64,000 nt of DNA, from NCBI GenBank assembly GCA_016800925.1, contig JABCPU010000019.1:186001-250000 (forward strand), given 5' to 3'. Below, one piece after another: positions 59,851-64,000 of this stretch. This DNA is from Suillus spraguei. Its lineage: Eukaryota > Basidiomycota > Agaricomycetes > Boletales > Suillaceae. The position numbers were made by a program, and so were the translations under genes. Numbering within the stretch: the stretch's first letter is position 1; every line of letters begins with the position of its first letter. The notes beneath the pieces are model-generated. The model made no database searches, was not told the origin of the DNA, and was given only the letters and a program-made list of their open reading frames with translations.

Positions 59851-60576
59851 CGACGCTGTGTCACATCATAGTCGTAGTTCTCGTGTGGTTCCTCAGTCAC
59901 CAGAGCTTCCAAACTCAAGGTTGCCTACTGAACGTAGAATCCGATTAGAAACTGGAAATGACCATGACTAGCCTCGGGTTGCGACTGCCCCTGGTCACTG
60001 TTATTCCCTCTCCATTCACATTCGAGAACGGTGTTGAGAAATGGGTATGAGCGCATCGTATTTGACTACCCACTGTGTTCAATCAGCGAGTTTGATATCA
60101 CCACATTCCAGCTGAGCACCCCGAGTATCATCACCATGCGTTTGGGATTGTCAATTATTCTCTTCCCATGATGGATTATTGTATTATGAGTCCAGTACAG
60201 GCCGATCAGTCCTATCTTGATGATATTGTCTGCCATTGCTTGTACACTCGACCCTAATGCCCTCGTTGGCCATTGTTGTCGTTCGAACGGACTTGGATAG
60301 TGCAGTTCTTGTAGACTTTGTGTAGAGTAGCCTGGCTACTCACCTGGATCAACCGTTGAGCACTGAAATTTAGAGATTGGCGACTACGATCAACGATTTC
60401 GGATTCAGAGTCTTTTGACTTTCAATCGATGATGGATGTTACCGTATCAAAGTTTTTGGCAGTTGTTTGGCGCAACTTATGAGTGCGACAGTGACTGTCG
60501 TCATTGAATGAATTAGGCCGAGTTGCAGCCATTGGATCAAAATTCACTAGTGCAGCTTCCGAACGTCTTGCCTGGC
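59851..60576. other. Intergenic, no supported gene
   Basis: About 725 bp between the HET relic and SPB4. No domain seen; it probably includes further decayed flank of the HET relic (59850-60250) and the SPB4 promoter. Confidence 0.35.
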
Positions 60577-63034
60577 ATGTCGCAGTCTTGTGCTTTTGCT
60601 GGCTTGTGGTCGTCGCTTCCAACACCATTAACACCATGGGTGTAAGTCCACCGTTATTTAAATTCCAAGCATTCATGTAGTGAGACTAAAGTTTTATAGT
60701 CTGGATGTTATACAATCGTTGGGGCATACCCAGATGACGCCTGTTCAAGCTTCCACAATACCGCTATTTATGCAGCATAAAGATGTGGTAGTCGAGGCTG
60801 TGACAGGTTCTGGCAAGACGCTAGCGTTTGTCATTCCTATCCTCGAGCGTCTCATCAGAAGGGATGCTAGACTCAGAAGAAACGAAGTCGGTGCACTGGT
60901 CATCAGTCCTACGAGGCGAGTTTATGAGAGACTCTCAAGTTACTCAAAGTCTAATCCTAGTCCTCCTTCGAAAGAGAGCTTGCAACTCAAATTCATTCCG
61001 TATTTTCTCTCTTCGTGAATGCCCAACCAGATAATAGCATCTTGAAAGAGTCTGAAAATGGAGAAGGATCACCACCACCTCCAGCAGACACTGAATGCTC
61101 GGGGGCAGGATTTCCTCCACCACTTCTGCTCGTTTCATCAGATAAATCTTCCCCAGCTCAGGATATACAGCGGTTCCTCTCTACTGGTGCTGATATCATC
61201 ATTGGGACACCTGGTCGCATGGAAGAATTCCTTATAGGAAAAGGGAAAACCGTTGTTAGTGTCAAGGAGTTGGAAGTGCTGGTGTTGGATGAGGCAGACC
61301 GGTGAGCCTCTCATGTCTACAAGAGCTTATTTGCTGAAGATGTTCAAAGTTTACTGGATCTAGGCTTTCAAGCTGCCCTGACTCGCATTGTTACTCATAT
61401 TCCGAAACAGAGGAGAACTGGTCTTTTCAGTGCGACGATGACAGATGCTGATGCTCTTTCTGAACTGGTTCGCGTTGGCTTACGAAATCCTGCTCGCATC
61501 GTTGTTAAGGTTCAATCAAAAAGAACAAAGGGAATGAAGTCGGGAACCTTGCAAGAAATTCAAGTCATCGAAGAAAGGCGGATACCTGCAGGGTAAGGTG
61601 TATGTGCTACGTAATATTCTTACCTTATCCTTCTCTCCTTAGACTTCAAAACTTCTACATTAGTTGCCTCCCGTCTGAGAAGTTGGTCCAACTAACGCGT
61701 ATAATCAAGCAGGAGTCGTCATCTCATCATGCAACACACTTCATTGTGTACTTCGCGACTTGCGCATGCGTTGATTATTTTTATCGCGTGAGCCTTTTCA
61801 CATCGACCTTTTGCTCCTGAATTTCAAACAAGGTTTAGATTTTACCAACGCTGTTACCATCAAATGTCCAACTCCATTCCATCCATGGACACCTCCCTCC
61901 TGCAGCCCGCACTCGTGCTCTCTCAGCCTTTTCTTTGACTCTGTCATCGACCTCTTCCCCTTCAGTGCTTCTTGCTACTGACGTTGCTGCCCGAGGACTT
62001 GACATTCCTCACGTTGATGTTGTCATTCAGTTCGACCCTCCATCCGACTCAAAAGCCTTTTCCCATCGTTGCGGTCGGACAGCTAGAGCTGGAAGGAGTG
62101 GGAAGGCATATGCACTTTTAGTAGGAAGAGAAATTGATTATATTGGTCTGTTTCCATACGCACTCACGTTGCATCTTCGATCTGACAGCCACGTCAATAG
62201 ATTTCCTATCCGTTCGCAAAATTCCAATCAGGAAGCATCCATACATACTGGCAGATGGAAGCAAAGCTCCGGAAACGGATTGCCCCTTAACAGAGGACGA
62301 CGTCGTCAATACCTTCATGTACCAAATCAGACAGACCATCATGACAGATCGCGCACTGCATGACAAGGTAGCTGCCTTTTCCAAGCCTGATGTGCGTGGC
62401 CATTCTTACAGTTTAACAGGCTGTGAAGGCATTTGTCTCCTTCGTTCGTGCATACTCAAAGCACGAGGCCTCCTACATCTTCCGAATCAAAGACCTAGAT
62501 TTAATAGGCGTTGCCAAAAGCTTCAGTCTGTTGCGATTGCCACGAATGCCCGAACTGAAGGATCGTGATAAGTCGCAATGGGAAGGCGCAGAACTCGACG
62601 TATGTTCAATAGTTCTCAGGTATCGCACTTGCTGATTGCGCTAATGAATGAAGTGGGATTCATACTGTTATGCTGACAAGGCACAGGAAGCCAAGCGAGT
62701 TGAGGAAGATTCGAAGAAAGCTGTAGTAAATCACGACTCCGAGACTCGAGCTGCCAAACGCAAGCGTAATGCTGCATGGAGTCAGCAAGCTGATGATAAG
62801 GAAGGCAAAGACAAGCGTCGGACACAAAAGGCGAGGAAGAAGCAATGGCTTAAAAGCCAAAATGTTGTCAGTGGCAACTCAACAGGTGCCCTCCAAACAG
62901 ACAGAGCCAAGCCGGAAGAGGATGGCGAAGAGGACGATTGGCACGAACTGGCACGAGAAGAACGATTAGCTAAAAAACTGCGGAAGGGGGCTGTCTCGCA
63001 AAAAGAATTCGATCAGGAGTTCGGTGACTTGTGA
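60577..63034 (+). CDS. SPB4: SPB4/DDX55 DEAD-box RNA helicase (60S ribosome biogenesis)
   Basis: ATG 60577 ([20 protein letters not shown], then [10 protein letters not shown]) followed by an intron with GTAAGT donor. Motifs in order: Q motif [27 protein letters not shown], Ia SPTR|ELATQI (across a GC-AG intron 60916-60974), IGTPGR, II DEAD in [86 protein letters not shown]. After the helicase core come [20 protein letters not shown] and a Lys/Arg/Glu-rich C-terminal tail ([20 protein letters not shown]), typical of SPB4. It ends [13 protein letters not shown] with TGA 63032-63034. It acts in the nucleolus on 27S pre-rRNA of early 60S particles. Confidence 0.93.
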
Positions 63035-63329
63035 AAGTATGGCACTATTTCGTGCCATTCCTTTTTCAAGGTGATTCTGAATATGAAGGTGTTAGTGTTT
63101 AAATTTGGAAAGTTACATAAACATGAACAAGTTATCAGTAACCACGGCCAGGAAAACACGCTCAAAGTCGACTAGTGAAGCCCAACATCTGCACAATTTG
63201 GGTAAGGAGTACCAGATCCCAAGGTAGACGAGTCTCAGAAATTATAAGGCTTGTCAATAACACGGTAGAATATCGATATCTGTTGGAATCCCTATAAATA
63301 CATCAACTTGCTAGTTCGAATTGACCTTA
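63035..63329. other. Convergent 3' intergenic region
   Basis: About 295 bp between the SPB4 stop and the stop of the last gene. AT-rich 3' flanks, no gene seen. Confidence 0.4.
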
Positions 63330-64000
63330 TCATGTATCCTTTCTACGTAGGTTCGGCCGCATCTATAAGGAAGAGTGAGCAACAAGTATGAAGTTAAGTT
63401 TGAACAGGAGAAGCTGACCACTTCCACAAATAACGGCAACAACCGTGGAATGTAAACCAGATCAGGAGGCTTGAGCGTGTTAGTGGATCCCTTCAATTTG
63501 TGTGGTCGGTGATCTGGTGCGCGCTGGAGGTTTTCCGCGGAACGCGCAGTTAGGGTGGGAGGAAATGGGGGTAACGGTTTGTTTGTACGATGGAGTGATG
63601 GCGGTAATGGTGGGACCGGAGGGACATCTTTCCAGTTGGACTGTTGAGAGAAATTGGCAGATTTCGTACTTCGTAATGAGATAGATCGCTGGTGAGTAAG
63701 AGGCGGTGGCTGTATAGTTGGAGGCGTCAAAGGGTGTTGCGGGGGCGATATATGCGGAGATGGCCTAGCCGTTTGAACTCGGGACCGAGTTGGAGTTGGC
63801 CCTTCCTCGCTTTCCTCGCTCTCGGTGTCTTCGTAGCTCCCCGAACTGTCCGTTTCGTACTCACCGGAAGATTCATCGCTTTCGTCATCCGTTTCCTCCG
63901 CGGCAAGATCAAGAGCATCACTTTGTACCAGTTCCCCGAAATTAATTTCCCCTACCACGCCGTGTACTAGTGCCTGTGTGGCTTCGTCTTCGGCGTCCGC
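63330..64000 (-). CDS. Hypothetical acidic and Pro-rich protein (partial, 5' end outside window)
   Basis: The minus-strand frame is already open at the right edge (DAEDEATQALVHGVVGEINF). It continues through GELVQSDALDLAAEETDDES, a long Asp/Glu/Ser region, a Pro/Ser region (PPTIQPPPLTHQRSISLR) and KDVPPVPPLPPSLHRTNKPL (possible SH3 ligands), ending near LKPPDLVYIPRLLPLFVE. A short intron (about 63362-63421) then leads to MRPNLRRKDT and stop 63330-63332. Without the intron the frame runs to 63311. No domain is recognised; only the C-terminal part is visible. Confidence 0.5.

Noticed and set aside
63300..63330. TAGTTCGAATTGACC as a tRNA T-arm
   Set aside because: No matching acceptor, D or anticodon arms around it.

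Overview
The window is gene-dense nuclear DNA of a filamentous basidiomycete, most likely an agaricomycete. The genes are split by many introns of about 47-60 nt with GT...AG ends and CTAAC/CTAAT-type branch sites, they lie on both strands with short intergenic gaps, and the products are conserved eukaryotic housekeeping proteins plus fungal families (CipC-like, verprolin, a HET-domain relic, PEP4-type aspartic protease). I see no bacterial operons, CRISPR array, rRNA or convincing tRNA, and no intact transposon.

Layout. 1-5.2 kb: UTP15 (partial, minus), TCTP (plus), protein disulfide isomerase (minus, with an apparent one-base deletion) and verprolin/WIP (minus). 5.2-8.4 kb: a gene-poor stretch with a decayed minus-strand reading frame resembling an F-box/LRR gene and a divergent direct repeat. 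8.5-10.9 kb: a multi-pass membrane protein. 11.6-23.2 kb: TRA1, the giant SAGA/NuA4 pseudokinase, also with one apparent base deletion, tail-to-tail with a BRD8-like bromodomain protein at 23.4-25.4 kb. 25.6-35.6 kb: PEP4-like protease, DCAF6-like WD40 protein, CTK1/CDK12-type kinase, COP9 subunit CSN4. 36.2-41.6 kb: an unrecognised protein encoded largely by tandemly repeated 105-144 nt exons. 41.7-47.9 kb: PUB-domain protein, patatin-type triacylglycerol lipase, RPC11 (Pol III). 48.6-54.9 kb: CipC-like protein, ORC4, MED20, mitochondrial 2-oxoacid dehydrogenase kinase. 55.5-64 kb: a PPxY-containing hypothetical protein, CBK1/NDR kinase, a HET-domain relic, SPB4 helicase and a partial hypothetical gene.

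Most genes are not functionally clustered. The exceptions are TRA1 beside the BRD8-like gene (both NuA4 components) and the scattered transcription or ribosome genes (TRA1, CTK1, MED20, RPC11; UTP15, SPB4).

The most unusual element is the 36.2-41.6 kb gene. Fourteen consecutive units carry a Y-P-x-x-Y-P-H-F-D-L-Y-P type pattern and almost every unit starts and ends in phase 1, with the splice junction cutting the same tyrosine codon (T|AT). Any one of these exons could be duplicated or skipped without a frameshift. Most units also carry YPxL or YPx3L-type motifs, which allows a testable idea about Bro1/ALIX-family binding. Other notable points are a 7-nt microexon in RPC11, an 18-nt microexon in the PUB gene and two GC-AG introns. 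Exon boundaries were inferred by eye from splice signals and protein-family conservation; no search was run.
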